Shown here one piece after another: positions 34,363 through 42,611 of a DNA stretch of 48,173 nt. The translations under genes were made by a program, and so were the position numbers. How positions within the stretch are numbered: the stretch's first letter is position 1; the number at the start of each line of letters is the position of its first letter. Where the stretch lies: positions 34,524 through 82,696 of the forward strand of contig NZ_BMNT01000031.1 in assembly GCF_014646695.1 (NCBI RefSeq), in the 5' to 3' direction. The notes under the pieces are model-generated. The model worked only from the letters and a program-made list of their open reading frames with translations, was not told the DNA's origin and did not search any database. This DNA comes from Sphaerisporangium melleum. GTDB lineage: Bacteria > Actinomycetota > Actinomycetes > Streptosporangiales > Streptosporangiaceae.

Positions 34363-35211
34363 GTGCCCTTCACGGTGAGTCATGTGATCGCGGTGTTGCC
34401 GCTCCGGCGGTGGATGCCGACGTCCGGGCTGGTCATCGGGGCGATGGTGCCCGATCTGCCGTACTACGTGCCGCTGCCGTTCTCCGGGGTGACCACGCAC
34501 GACTGGCGCACCGGCTGGGCGGCCGATCTGCTCGCGGGGTTCGGGGTGCTCGCCCTCTTCCACCTGCTGCTGCGGGCTCCGCTCACCGCTCTGGCCCCTG
34601 ACCGTCTCAGAGCGCGACTGCCCGGCCTGGCCTCCCGGACGGCGGGAGCCGGCGCGCCGACGTGGATGGCCGCCGGTGTTGTGATGGGCGCCGCGATTCT
34701 CACCGGGACGGCGACGCACCTGGCATGGGACGCCTTCACCCACGTGGACGGCGCCGTCGTGACCCACTGGCCGGTGATGCGCCTGCCGGTGGCGGGAGTC
34801 CACCGGGTGTTCAACGTGGTCATGTACGTGAGCTCGCTGGCGGGGCTCGTCGTCCTCGCCGGCGCGCTCGCCCGGTGGTACCGGCACGCCCCGGTGCGTC
34901 CGGGACCGTGGCCGGGCCTGTCACGCCGTTCGCGTCGCATGGTGTTCGGGGCGGCCGCCGCCGGCGCCGTGGCCGGAGCCGTCCTGCTCGGCACCGGGGA
35001 CGGCGCCGCGGCCGGTGTCTACGACCTGGTGCGTGCGGTCCTCCTCGGCGGCATCACCGGCGCCGGCGCCGTACTGGGTGGATACGTGCCGGCCTGGCAC
35101 CTGTACGCGGCCGGCGAGTGCCCGGCACTAATCAACTTTTCATCCACTGGTGCTCCAGTGCCGCTGGATAGCTTCGCTCTGCCAAAAGCATTGCGGAGGA
35201 GTGGGATATGA
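34363..35211 (+). CDS. DUF4184-like integral membrane protein
   Basis: This protein of 282 residues has the DUF4184 hallmark start PFTVSHVIAVLPL followed by GAMVPDLPYYVPLP, resembling membrane-bound metal-dependent hydrolases related to YfhO/LexA-regulated YdjM. His and Asp in AVLPL-SH, MVPDLPY and THLAWDAFTH could bind metal. There are about five transmembrane segments. I chose the GTG at 34363 because homologues begin at this point. No strong ribosome site is visible. The stop overlaps the alcohol dehydrogenase ATG (ATGA), though the last ~30 residues look less typical and overlie a palindrome. Confidence 0.8.
   Translation: MPFTVSHVIAVLPLRRWMPTSGLVIGAMVPDLPYYVPLPFSGVTTHDWRTGWAADLLAGFGVLALFHLLLRAPLTALAPDRLRARLPGLASRTAGAGAPTWMAAGVVMGAAILTGTATHLAWDAFTHVDGAVVTHWPVMRLPVAGVHRVFNVVMYVSSLAGLVVLAGALARWYRHAPVRPGPWPGLSRRSRRMVFGAAAAGAVAGAVLLGTGDGAAAGVYDLVRAVLLGGITGAGAVLGGYVPAWHLYAAGECPALINFSSTGAPVPLDSFALPKALRRSGI
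35145..35160. promoter_or_regulatory. CACTGG-CCAGTG palindrome upstream of alcohol dehydrogenase
   Basis: CACTGG-TGCT-CCAGTG is a perfect 6-bp inverted repeat 48 bp upstream of the dehydrogenase start, inside the 3' end of the DUF4184-like gene and beside an AT-rich patch (AATCAACTTTTCATC). It may be an operator for a separate dehydrogenase promoter. Confidence 0.4.
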
Positions 35212-36227
35212 AGCTGATGAAGGCCGGAGTCGTTCCCGAGGTGCACGCTCCGTGGGAACTGCGGGACGTGCCGATGCCCGAGGCGGGGCCGCACCAGGTC
35301 CTCGTCAAGATCCACGCGTGCGGCATCTGCTACACCGACTCCCTGCTCGCCGAGGGCGTCCTGAACATGCGCCCCTTCCCCCTGATCACCGGGCACGAAG
35401 GAGTCGGCGAGATCGTCGCCGTCGGCGAGGGCGTGATGACCCGCAAGGTCGGCGACCGGGTCGGGCTGCCGATCACGCAGAAGGCCTGCGGGCGATGCGA
35501 GTTCTGCCGGGAGCACCACCCGTACAGCTTCGTCACGGCCAACAACTGTGTGGCCCCCGTACTGACCGGCGTGAACGTCGACGGTGGCCAGGCCGAGTAC
35601 GTCGCGGTCGACGAACTGGGCACGGTCCTGCTGCCCGACGGCATCTCGTACGAGATGGCCGCGCCCACGGTGTGCGCGGGCTACACGGTCTGGGCCGCGC
35701 TGCGCCGGGCCGCCGTGCAGCCGGGCGGGAGCATCGCCGTGGTGGGCATCGGCGGCGTGGGGCACCTGGGAGTCCAGTTCGCGAAGGCGGCGGGCTACCG
35801 CGTCATCGCGATCACCCACTCGGAGGAGAAGCACGCCCTGGCCCGGGAACTCGGCGCCGACGAGGTCGTGTCCGACGGCGCAGGGCTCAAGGCCGTCGGC
35901 GGCGCCGACGCCCTGCTGCACACCGCGCCGTCGCACGGGCCCGCGATCGACGCCCTCAAGGGCCTGCGCCCATGGGGAAAGATCATCCTCATGGGCATCT
36001 CGGCCGACGACGCGTTCCCGCTGCCGGCCCTCGCCATCACGAGCCACAGTTACCAGGTCATCGGCTCGGCGCACAACGGGCCGGAGTTCCTCGCCGAGGC
36101 GTTGGAGATCGTCGCGCGCGGCGACGTGACGCCGATGATCGAGGTGTTCCCGAAGGAGAAGATCGGCGACGCCTACCAGAAGCTGCGCAACGGCGAACTC
36201 CGCTTCCGCGCCGTGATCCAGTACTGA
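35208..36227 (+). CDS. Zinc-dependent alcohol dehydrogenase
   Basis: This is a medium-chain dehydrogenase of 339 residues. Catalytic zinc ligands are Cys in HACGICYTD and the His-Glu pair in GHEGVGEI. The NAD-binding motif is VVGIGGVGHLG. The structural zinc lobe begins CGRCEFC, but its fourth Cys comes 13 residues later, rather than the usual seven, so this site may be altered. The start at 35208 follows GGAGGAG. It probably oxidises or reduces an alcohol/aldehyde pair; the substrate is unknown. The gene overlaps the DUF4184-like gene by 4 bp. Confidence 0.93.
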   Translation: MKLMKAGVVPEVHAPWELRDVPMPEAGPHQVLVKIHACGICYTDSLLAEGVLNMRPFPLITGHEGVGEIVAVGEGVMTRKVGDRVGLPITQKACGRCEFCREHHPYSFVTANNCVAPVLTGVNVDGGQAEYVAVDELGTVLLPDGISYEMAAPTVCAGYTVWAALRRAAVQPGGSIAVVGIGGVGHLGVQFAKAAGYRVIAITHSEEKHALARELGADEVVSDGAGLKAVGGADALLHTAPSHGPAIDALKGLRPWGKIILMGISADDAFPLPALAITSHSYQVIGSAHNGPEFLAEALEIVARGDVTPMIEVFPKEKIGDAYQKLRNGELRFRAVIQY

Positions 36228-36263
36228 ACGGCGAGCTCACCTGGCACGGCCCGCACGAGCGGA

Positions 36264-36300
36264 CGGTCGCCGCGGACCCTCCTGGTGGCCGCGGCGACCG
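36264..36300. terminator. Perfect 12-bp inverted repeat between convergent genes
   Basis: CGGTCGCCGCGG and CCGCGGCGACCG form a perfect 12-bp stem around a 13-base loop. It lies 37 bp after the dehydrogenase stop and 51 bp after the end of the convergent membrane-protein gene, so it probably terminates both. Confidence 0.6.
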
Positions 36301-36350
36301 CACCAGCGCTGCACCGCACCCCGGCAAGGCGGCCACGCCCACCCGTGGCA

Positions 36351-37037
36351 TCAGTCGCCGGCCGCGGTGCTCGCCGGCCGATCCGGCAGGCCTGCCCTGG
36401 CGGCCGTGGCCGGCGTGAGCATGCCGCACACAATGGCCGCCAGCGCGGCGAGGACGGCCTCCGACTTGCCCCCCGCCGCCGCGGCGACGCTGGTGAGCGC
36501 GGCGAAGGCGAACGTCAGCGTGCGCAGCGCGGCCGTCCGCCGTCGTGTCACGGGGCGGATCACCGCCGCCAGCACGGCGACGAGCAGGCCGCCCCACACG
36601 ATGGCCGCGACATAGGCGTCTTGCGCCTCCATGCGGCTGAGCGCGTGCCGCACCGGCGGCGGCCCCGCGTTGAGCGGGACGATGTCCGGCATCCGGTCGG
36701 GGAACAGCAGCCACGCCGCGTCACCAAGGGCGGCGATGACCGCACAGCCGACGGCGCCCGCGCACAACAGGGCCACGAACCCCTGCGCGGGCTCCCCGGT
36801 GCGCCACACGGCCACGAAGACCGTGGCCGCCAGGACCGCGACGAGGATCACCGACGGCCACAGAGCCCGATCCGGCAGGCCGTCGGCCAGCGGCGGCATG
36901 ACCCGTTCGAAGGGCATGAGGACAAAGGTCGCCGCGCCGGCCACCAAGCCCGCCGCGGCTCCGCCGGCCGGCATGGAGCGAGACCGATGCGCCGTGCTGT
37001 GATATTCAGCAGCGAATGGGCGTTTTGTCGGATTCAT
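36351..37037 (-). CDS. Integral membrane protein
   Basis: A 228-residue protein with about five hydrophobic segments: GGAAAGLVAGAATFVLMPF, WPSVILVAVLAATVFVAVW, FVALLCAGAVGCAVIAAL, AAIVWGGLLVAVLAAVI and SEAVLAALAAIVCGML. A basic segment (RPVTRRRTAAL) follows the fourth. No family was recognised. The start is uncertain: the ATG at 37037 has no clear ribosome site, and ATG 36974 is an alternative that leaves all hydrophobic segments. It is divergent from the RloA gene. Confidence 0.7.
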   Translation of the reverse strand: MNPTKRPFAAEYHSTAHRSRSMPAGGAAAGLVAGAATFVLMPFERVMPPLADGLPDRALWPSVILVAVLAATVFVAVWRTGEPAQGFVALLCAGAVGCAVIAALGDAAWLLFPDRMPDIVPLNAGPPPVRHALSRMEAQDAYVAAIVWGGLLVAVLAAVIRPVTRRRTAALRTLTFAFAALTSVAAAAGGKSEAVLAALAAIVCGMLTPATAARAGLPDRPASTAAGD

Positions 37038-37177
37038 CAATATGAAACCATCGCGAATAAATAGGCGGCCCGCCGGTTCACCGCATCGGTGATCCCGTAC
37101 AGTTACCAACGCCCGTTCAGGTGATTTCTCTACGAAGACGAGGGTAGAAGCCGGGTGTGAGAGGGGGCGGCGGCCCG

Positions 37178-38473
37178 ATGTTGCTGAGTTTCCGCGTAGC
37201 CAACCATCGCTCGCTTCGCGGTGAGCAACAGTTGCTGCTCACGCCCAGTTACACCGCTGACGGCCCGCCCGGCGCCGGCTGGGAAGCCGTTCCGGTGATA
37301 GGCATCTTCGGCCCCAACGCCTCAGGCAAGTCCAACGTCCTCGACGCCATGCTCTACATGCGGAACCTGGTGCAGGGCTCCCTCCGGGAGAGCGAACCGG
37401 ACGCGGGGATCCGGCGTCATCCCTTCGCGGCGGACGCCGCCGCACATGACGAGCCCTCCACATATGTGGTCGATCTGCTTCTCGGTGGTGTTCAGTACAC
37501 CTATGGGCTGTCGGTGAATGACGCCCAGGTGGTCGAGGAGTGGATGTACAGCTATCCACACAAGGTCAAGCGCACCGTTTTCCACCGGAAGCTGGACGAA
37601 TACTCGTATGGAGAGCACTCTCCGCACTCCATGCGGCAGGTGGGGGACATCACGGCGTCGAACGTCCTCTACCTGTCCGTGGCGGCCAGATCGAAGCAGA
37701 TGGTCGTCCGCCCGGTCTACGACTGGTTCGCCGGCCTTCTCGACCGCTCTCTCGCCGCCGGCCGTTTTTCCGACGATGCCGCCATGACGGGAGCGGTCGA
37801 TCGCCGGGGCTATCTGGAGCGGCTGACGAGGCTGCTGCGGGCCGCGGACACCGGCATCGAGTCGGCGGAACTGGTCGAGGAGACTCCGGCCGAGTTCGCC
37901 AAGAGGTCCGGCAACGTCAAGAGCGCCGACGGTTATCGAGGCATGCCGCGTAAGTATCTGGTTTTCCGGCATCGCGGCGAAGGGAGCACTTTCTCCCTGA
38001 GACTGCACGACCAGTCGCTCGGGACGCGCGCGCTCTACGAGATCGGCATTCCGGTCTTTCGAGCACTGGATCGGGGAGTTCCTCTCATTGTGGACGAGCT
38101 GGACTCGAGTCTGCATCCTTACCTGTCGGCGCAGCTCATCCGGTTGTTCAGCGACCCCGCCACCAATCCGCGCGGTGCTCAGCTTGTCTTCACCAGCCAT
38201 GACGCGACGTTGCTCGGCCGCATTCAGGGTGAGGAAGTACTGCACCGGGATCACATCTGGTTCACCGAAAAGAACGAATACGGCGAGACCGAATTGTTCC
38301 CGCTGTCGGAATTCAAGCCCCGCCGGGACGAGAACCGCGCACGCAGATACCTCGCCGGGCGCTATGGTGCTGTCCCGATCGTCACTGACGATCTCTTTGC
38401 CGCGGCTTTGGCGACGCGTGGGGAAGGGGACGATGACTCCTCGGGAGCGCCGGACCAGGAAGGTCAGCCCTGA
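37178..38473 (+). CDS. RloA-type AAA ATPase (AbiLi-like defence ATPase)
   Basis: This is a 431-residue AAA ATPase of the SMC/OLD-like type found with RloB. It begins with the typical strand LSFRVANHRSL. Walker A is GPNASGKS (residues 45-52), and the signature/Walker B region is PLIVDELDSSLHP, followed by the sensor-like FTSHDATLLG. The two parts are separated by ~240 residues. I chose the ATG at 37178, from which homologues typically start. In the AbiL/RloAB pair such an ATPase gates a partner nuclease during phage infection (known for related families; inferred here). It overlaps rloB by 41 bp. Confidence 0.88.
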   Translation: MLLSFRVANHRSLRGEQQLLLTPSYTADGPPGAGWEAVPVIGIFGPNASGKSNVLDAMLYMRNLVQGSLRESEPDAGIRRHPFAADAAAHDEPSTYVVDLLLGGVQYTYGLSVNDAQVVEEWMYSYPHKVKRTVFHRKLDEYSYGEHSPHSMRQVGDITASNVLYLSVAARSKQMVVRPVYDWFAGLLDRSLAAGRFSDDAAMTGAVDRRGYLERLTRLLRAADTGIESAELVEETPAEFAKRSGNVKSADGYRGMPRKYLVFRHRGEGSTFSLRLHDQSLGTRALYEIGIPVFRALDRGVPLIVDELDSSLHPYLSAQLIRLFSDPATNPRGAQLVFTSHDATLLGRIQGEEVLHRDHIWFTEKNEYGETELFPLSEFKPRRDENRARRYLAGRYGAVPIVTDDLFAAALATRGEGDDDSSGAPDQEGQP

Positions 38474-39038
38474 GACCGATCTGAAGCGGAACAGGCGCGG
38501 AGTACGGGAGGAACGTTCCAGCTTCCTGATCCTGTGCGAGGGGAAGACCGAGCGGGACTACTTCGCCGGCATGCGGTCACGACGCGGTCCGCACCTGGAC
38601 GTCGACATCCCGAAGGGCGGCCATCGAGCCGTCGTGCGGGAAGCCGGCGATCGGGTGTCGGACGAATACGACGCCGTCTGGTGTGTGGTGGACACCGAAC
38701 TCGACCGATCGCTGACGAGCGAGATGCTGCGGGAGGCGGAGAACAGCGGAGTCCGCCTTGGGCTGTCGACTCCGTGCTTCGAGTTGTGGCTACTCCTGCA
38801 CCACGTCGACCACGCGAAACCATTCCAGTCCGCGGAGAGCGCCAAAAAGCTGCTCCAGGACGTCGTTCCCACCTGGAGCGAAGGTACGACGAAGTTCGCC
38901 GACTTCGTGACGGGCGTAGAAGACGCCTGCCGGCGGGCCCGTAGGCTGCACCCCGATGACGACGATCCGCTGAAGAACCCTTCGACCAGCGTCTGGCGAC
39001 TGGTCGAAAGTCTGCGCCGCGGATCGGCGTCCAACTGA
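38433..39038 (+). CDS. RloB-family (AbiLii-like) TOPRIM-like effector
   Basis: This 201-residue RloB-like protein (PF13707 type) pairs with the upstream ATPase. The TOPRIM-like acidic residues are the Glu in LILCEGKTERDYF and the acidic pair in WCVVDTELD. The strand STPCFELWLLLHHV is the conserved third block. The start at 38433 follows GGAAGGGG, and the gene is embedded 41 bp within the ATPase gene, so expression is coupled. RloB is the presumed nucleic-acid-acting effector of the pair. Molecular activity has not been established from this sequence. Confidence 0.87.
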   Translation: MTPRERRTRKVSPETDLKRNRRGVREERSSFLILCEGKTERDYFAGMRSRRGPHLDVDIPKGGHRAVVREAGDRVSDEYDAVWCVVDTELDRSLTSEMLREAENSGVRLGLSTPCFELWLLLHHVDHAKPFQSAESAKKLLQDVVPTWSEGTTKFADFVTGVEDACRRARRLHPDDDDPLKNPSTSVWRLVESLRRGSASN

Positions 39039-39113
39039 CGGTGGATGCCGGGTCGGTCACCTTGTGGTCGCGGCTCCGGAGCGCCGTCGTGACCGATGGG
39101 TGGGGAGATCCAG

Positions 39114-39437
39114 ATGGGCGAGCCTGGTGAGGTCGTCAGCGGTGTGGTGGTCGAGTGGAGTGGTGAGGAGGGTTGGGGGTATCTCCGGTCCGCCGAACTT
39201 CCCGGCGACGTCTTCGTCCACTACTCCATGATCGTGGCAAAGGGATACCGATCGCTCACGCCAGGGCAGGCGGTCCGGTTCACCTGGGAGCGCGCGCGGC
39301 AGGACGGCTTCGACTTCCGGACGATCGAGGTATTCACCGGAGATGACGTCAGGCCAGGCCCGCCGGGCGCGGCCGGCGGGCGTCGTGACGGCGGAGGCGG
39401 GTTCTCCAGTCACCTGCGGCTCGATTTCGATCAGTAG
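39114..39437 (+). CDS. Divergent cold-shock-domain protein
   Basis: This 107-residue protein has a divergent OB-fold cold-shock domain: SGVVVEWSGEEGWGYL (RNP1-like region), then GDVFVHYSMI, and RSLTPGQAVRFTWE. A Gly-rich tail (GGRRDGGGG) follows. It would bind single-stranded RNA or DNA. RNP1, normally KGFGFI, is EGWGYL here. The start at 39114 has GGGGAG 6 bases upstream. It follows rloB by 75 bp on the same strand; an operon link is possible but not proven. Confidence 0.85.
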   Translation: MGEPGEVVSGVVVEWSGEEGWGYLRSAELPGDVFVHYSMIVAKGYRSLTPGQAVRFTWERARQDGFDFRTIEVFTGDDVRPGPPGAAGGRRDGGGGFSSHLRLDFDQ

Positions 39438-39452
39438 GCGCGGTGGTGCGCG

Positions 39453-40266
39453 TCAGCCGGGCTGAACGGTGCCCGTCACCGGGGCGGTCAGGTGCCAGCG
39501 GCACCAGACCGTCTTGCCCTTGCCGTCGGGCAGGGGGATGACGCCGGTGTCGTCGGCGAGAGCGTCGATGATGGCGAGGCCGCGGCCGTGGACGGCTTCG
39601 AGGTCGAGATCCAGGTGGCCGGGGCAGCTCGGGGCCGTGGTCGGTGACGCGGACGCACAGGGCGGCGGTACCGAGCCACAGGGACAGCCGCACCGGGGGC
39701 TCGCCGTAGGAGACGGCGTTCGCGAGCAATTCCCCGACGGCGAGGACGACGTCGTCGGCGAGTCCGGGCAGCTCCCAGACGGTGAGGGTCTCCTTGACCG
39801 TGTGGCGCGCCTTGCCGATCATCGAAAGGTCGTCGGTCAGGTCCCAGCAGGCGGTACGCAGACCGCCGTCCTGCGTCGTTGGCATCGGTGCTCCGTGGGG
39901 TGTCGGACGGCTCGCGAGAGCCGGGTGGGTTGAGCGGCTGGCGCGATCGGCCGCCGCTGGAGTGGTGGAGCCGTCAGGGACCGGCCCGTACAGGACGGCT
40001 CGTTCCGCCTCGCGCATCAGGTCGCGCAGTTCGCCGGCGGTGCCCGCCCGCAGGATCAGGGGAGCAGGCAGCGGCCAGGTGGCGACGGCGTAGAACCGCC
40101 GGGAGCCCACGCCGTACCAGATCGCCCAGGCCGGTTCCAACTGGTCCAACTGCTGTGCGGCCGCCCGCTCCGCTGCATCCCAGCGCCGTGAACGGACGGG
40201 AACGGGCGTCACTCCTGCCCGGTGCCGGCCGCGCGCCGGTGCCAAGGGGTTCGCCTCCTGGCTCAC
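39453..40266 (-). pseudogene. Fusion of small conserved domain and RsbW-like ATP-binding protein, frameshifted
   Basis: From the GTG at 40266 (overlapping the preceding stop as GTGA) the first ~90 residues repeat the domain of the 16287-16568 gene (AQQLDQLEPAW and ELRDLMREAE). After a Pro/Ala linker comes a HATPase_c_2 (RsbW/anti-sigma-type) domain: N box ELLANAVSYG, then VTDHGPELP. The G2 box HGRGLAIIDALAD lies in a different frame. The frame breaks at a CCCC run (39621-39624 on this strand); dropping one C gives ELPGHLDLDLE, which restores the domain to a stop at 39453. An internal ATG at 39885 has its own GGAG site, so an unfused ATPase is also possible. It may be a sequencing error. Confidence 0.75.
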
Positions 40267-40790
40267 GCCTCCACCTCCGTGCGCCGCCGATGCCGTCCAC
40301 CCCGCGTGTCCCGCGTGCCCGGCGTGCCCGGCATGACCGCAGGCTGCCGCCGCACGAACGCGCCCCCGCCCGCCGTGCCCGGCGGTTCCGCCCGCTGGTG
40401 CCGCCCAGGAGTCCCAGGTTGGCCGGTGGCGGTGCCGTGCGCGTGCGGGACGGGCGCGCCGCGCACGGCAGCACTGAGGCGACCGCCGGCGGCCTGCTGG
40501 AGCGGAACGCGCGGCACCGTGTCCTCGGCAAGGCGCACCGGCCGCAGGGGGACTGGTGGGCCGGACAGGCCGAGACGCCGTCGTGCGGCCATCCGGGCCT
40601 GGACCTGGGCGGCGGTGGGCTGTTCCCACTCGTGGCGCGGACGGTGCGGAAGGCTCGCCGCCTCGTGCGCGTACGGCGGGTGCCCGCACCACCGGCAGCC
40701 GAGCGGCATCGGCGGCTCATCGGCATGCCAGCGCACGCGGATCGCCCGGACTCCCCTGCTCTGTGAGCATCCTCGACTAGGGTTCTGCAT
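40263..40790 (-). CDS. Small zinc-ribbon-like hypothetical protein
   Basis: This 175-residue protein has a Cys pair in GCRWCGHPPYAHEAA and a conserved-looking HEWEQPTAAQVQARMAARRRLGL segment; the second half is Pro/Arg-rich and probably disordered. It may be a CxxC metal-binding protein of actinomycete-specific type; no named family was recognised. The ATG at 40790 follows GGAGGT at 8 bases. The stop overlaps the GTG of the fusion gene, so the two are coupled. Confidence 0.7.
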   Translation of the reverse strand: MQNPSRGCSQSRGVRAIRVRWHADEPPMPLGCRWCGHPPYAHEAASLPHRPRHEWEQPTAAQVQARMAARRRLGLSGPPVPLRPVRLAEDTVPRVPLQQAAGGRLSAAVRGAPVPHAHGTATGQPGTPGRHQRAEPPGTAGGGAFVRRQPAVMPGTPGTRDTRGGRHRRRTEVEA

Positions 40791-41551
40791 CGGATCGGAC
40801 CTCCATCGTCCGGTCAAGGGGCTTGCCCGGCGTGCACTGCCGTGGCAGGCCCCGCTTCATGTACGGGTGACTGCGTTCGGATCCCCCACGCTGACCCGGG
40901 CGTCCCAGGGCTCGGGTGAGTGTCTTCTTCTCGCGTGGTGGATGTTGTTCGAGCGGCGTGGTCGCGCTGTTCGGGCCCCACCGTTGAGCTGAGGTGTTGT
41001 GGGTTCAGATGGGTGTCTTCGTCTCACGCTGGGCGTTGTTCGAGCGGCGTGGCCGTGCTGCTCGGCTCGCCCTCGGCGAGCCGTGTGTCTCGGTTCCGGC
41101 GGGATGTCTTCGTCTCGCGCTGGGGCGTTGTTCTGCGGCGCCGGTACGACGGGACGTGGGTCGGCGAATCCGGCGCCGTCATACAGTGGGCAACCACTCA
41201 CCCGTCCCGTTGCATGGATCCCGGGCATGGCTTGCCGATGAGCGACAAAGCCGTGCCCTGCCGGTAGGTCGTCTATCCGTCGAGATAGAGGAAAGCCGGA
41301 TGGTGATCTTCAAGTTTCCTAGCCTTAATTGGACATATCTGACGATTTCCGTAGGGCTCGCGTCATCGCGCTGACGTACGTGTTTGAACGGCGCGAAGAG
41401 AGAATCCGATGTTTCTCGTTGCCCTTCACAGAGTGGCGCTCGATTGCTAGCTTGTGCAGCGGAAGTCAGGGCACACTGTGGCGACACTTCGTGGCGGCAT
41501 CGTGCCAAGGGTGTATCGCTGTAGCATTCTTCGGCGCGGGTGGGTTAGAAG
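40791..41551. other. Divergent intergenic region with repeats and promoters
   Basis: This 760-bp gap separates the zinc-ribbon-like gene from the XRE regulator. It holds three ~92-bp degenerate repeats (40919-41140) and then an AT-richer stretch (41280-41550) which likely contains the XRE promoter. No supportable gene was seen on either strand; the repeat frames are inconsistent with coding because the spacings 93 and 91 break phase. Confidence 0.45.
40919..41140. repeat. Three degenerate ~92-bp direct repeats
   Basis: The block TGTCTTC(G/T)TCTC(G/A)CG, followed ~11-14 bases later by GTTGTTC and GCGGCG, begins at about 40920, 41013 and 41104 (spacings 93 and 91). Copies 2 and 3 are closest. 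Copy 1 carries GCGTGGTGGATG instead of GCTGGGGCG. Confidence 0.6.
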
Positions 41552-42370
41552 ATGGCATCAAGTGATGAAAAATCGCCCGAGAGGGCACATGAATTCTTCG
41601 GGATGGAACTCCGCAAGCATCGCCAAAAGGCCAAATTGACCCAAGATGAACTTGCCGCTGCCACTCGTTTCAGTCGTAGCCTGCTCGGATTCATCGAGCG
41701 AGGTCAGCGCACTCCTAGCCGCGATCTGGCCCAACGCTGCGACGACGCGCTGGGAGCGGGAGGAGAACTCGTCCGCCTGTGGGCGCACCTGACGGGCGAT
41801 GCAAGCCCTCATTGGTTTCGTGGTTGGCTCAGTGTGGAGCAAGAGGCGCACACCCTACACACCTGGCAGCCGCTGATAGTCCCGGGACTGCTGCAGACGG
41901 AGGACTACGCCCGGGCCATATTGCGAGGAAAAGCCGGTATACGAGAGCACGAGGTAGAGGCGTATGTGCGCGCTCGGATGGAACGGCAGGCCATTCTCGT
42001 GCGGGATGTTCCGCCGATGCTTTGGGTGGTATTGGACGAGGAGGTCCTACATCGTCTCGTCGGCGATGCCGAGATCATGCGTCGTCAGGTCGAACGGCTG
42101 CTCTCTGCTGCTACGTCTCCTAGGATCGCCATCCAGATACTCCCGAGGGCCCTTGGAGTCACAACGGGGGTCCTCGGTGGCTTCGTCATAGCGCAGCTTC
42201 CCGGAAGTCCGGATACTGTGTATCTCGAATCTGCGCTAAACGGACACGTTACCAACCGTCCCGAGGATGTCGAAGCCATCCACGCTACGTACGACACGAT
42301 TCGCGTGCAGGCACACCCGCAACATGTGTCTACAGAATTGATCAGAGAGGCGGAGAAAGCATGGACCTGA
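41552..42370 (+). CDS. XRE-family regulator with DUF5753 C-terminus
   Basis: This 272-residue regulator has an N-terminal XRE HTH (ELRKHRQKAKLTQDELAAAT, then SRSLLGFIERGQRTPS) and a C-terminal DUF5753 domain (IVPGLLQTEDYARAIL, RMERQAIL, ILPRALGVTTGVLGGF, TVYLESALNG). It is the standard upstream partner of DUF397 proteins in Streptomyces-like actinobacteria (the pairs include SCO4441-like and BldB/WhiJ-related modules). The start at 41552 has a weak GGTTAGAAG ribosome site. It overlaps the first DUF397 gene by 10 bp. Confidence 0.92.
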   Translation: MASSDEKSPERAHEFFGMELRKHRQKAKLTQDELAAATRFSRSLLGFIERGQRTPSRDLAQRCDDALGAGGELVRLWAHLTGDASPHWFRGWLSVEQEAHTLHTWQPLIVPGLLQTEDYARAILRGKAGIREHEVEAYVRARMERQAILVRDVPPMLWVVLDEEVLHRLVGDAEIMRRQVERLLSAATSPRIAIQILPRALGVTTGVLGGFVIAQLPGSPDTVYLESALNGHVTNRPEDVEAIHATYDTIRVQAHPQHVSTELIREAEKAWT

Positions 42371-42573
42371 GCGACGAGCTCCGGAATGCTACCTGGCGCA
42401 AGGCGAGCAAGAGTGGTCCCAACGGCGGTGACTGTCTGGAGGTGGCGCCGTTGTCCGGCGGGCGGGTGGGCCTGCGGGACACCGAGGCTCCGGAGAAGGC
42501 GCCGTTCGTGGTGAGCGCGAGCGTGTGGGACGCCTTCATCGACGGTGCGAAGGCGGGTGAGTTCGACTTCTGA
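42361..42573 (+). CDS. DUF397 protein, copy 1
   Basis: A 70-residue DUF397 protein with the family pattern WRKASKSGPNGGDCLEVA, then VGLRDTEAPEKAPFVVSASVWDAF and a GAK-xGEFDF end. DUF397 proteins are the small partners of XRE-DUF5753 regulators and are thought to modulate them. The ATG lies in the last codons of the XRE gene (10-bp overlap), so it is coupled. It is the least similar of the three copies, with AGEFDF rather than KGEFDF, and GGDC rather than QGxC. Confidence 0.9.
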   Translation: MDLSDELRNATWRKASKSGPNGGDCLEVAPLSGGRVGLRDTEAPEKAPFVVSASVWDAFIDGAKAGEFDF

Positions 42574-42611
42574 ACCCCGGGTCGTGATCGGACCAGAGAG
42601 GCGATCGAGGC

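Noticed and set aside
37157-37177. GTG start for RloA 21 bp upstream
   Set aside because: Homologous ATPases start with the strand beginning LSFRVANHRSL. The extra MRGGGGP adds nothing recognisable, although it has a purine-rich site upstream.
40919-41140. CRISPR-like repeats
   Set aside because: Only three copies, spacings of about 92 bp with diverged repeat bodies and no regular short spacers; no cas genes are nearby.
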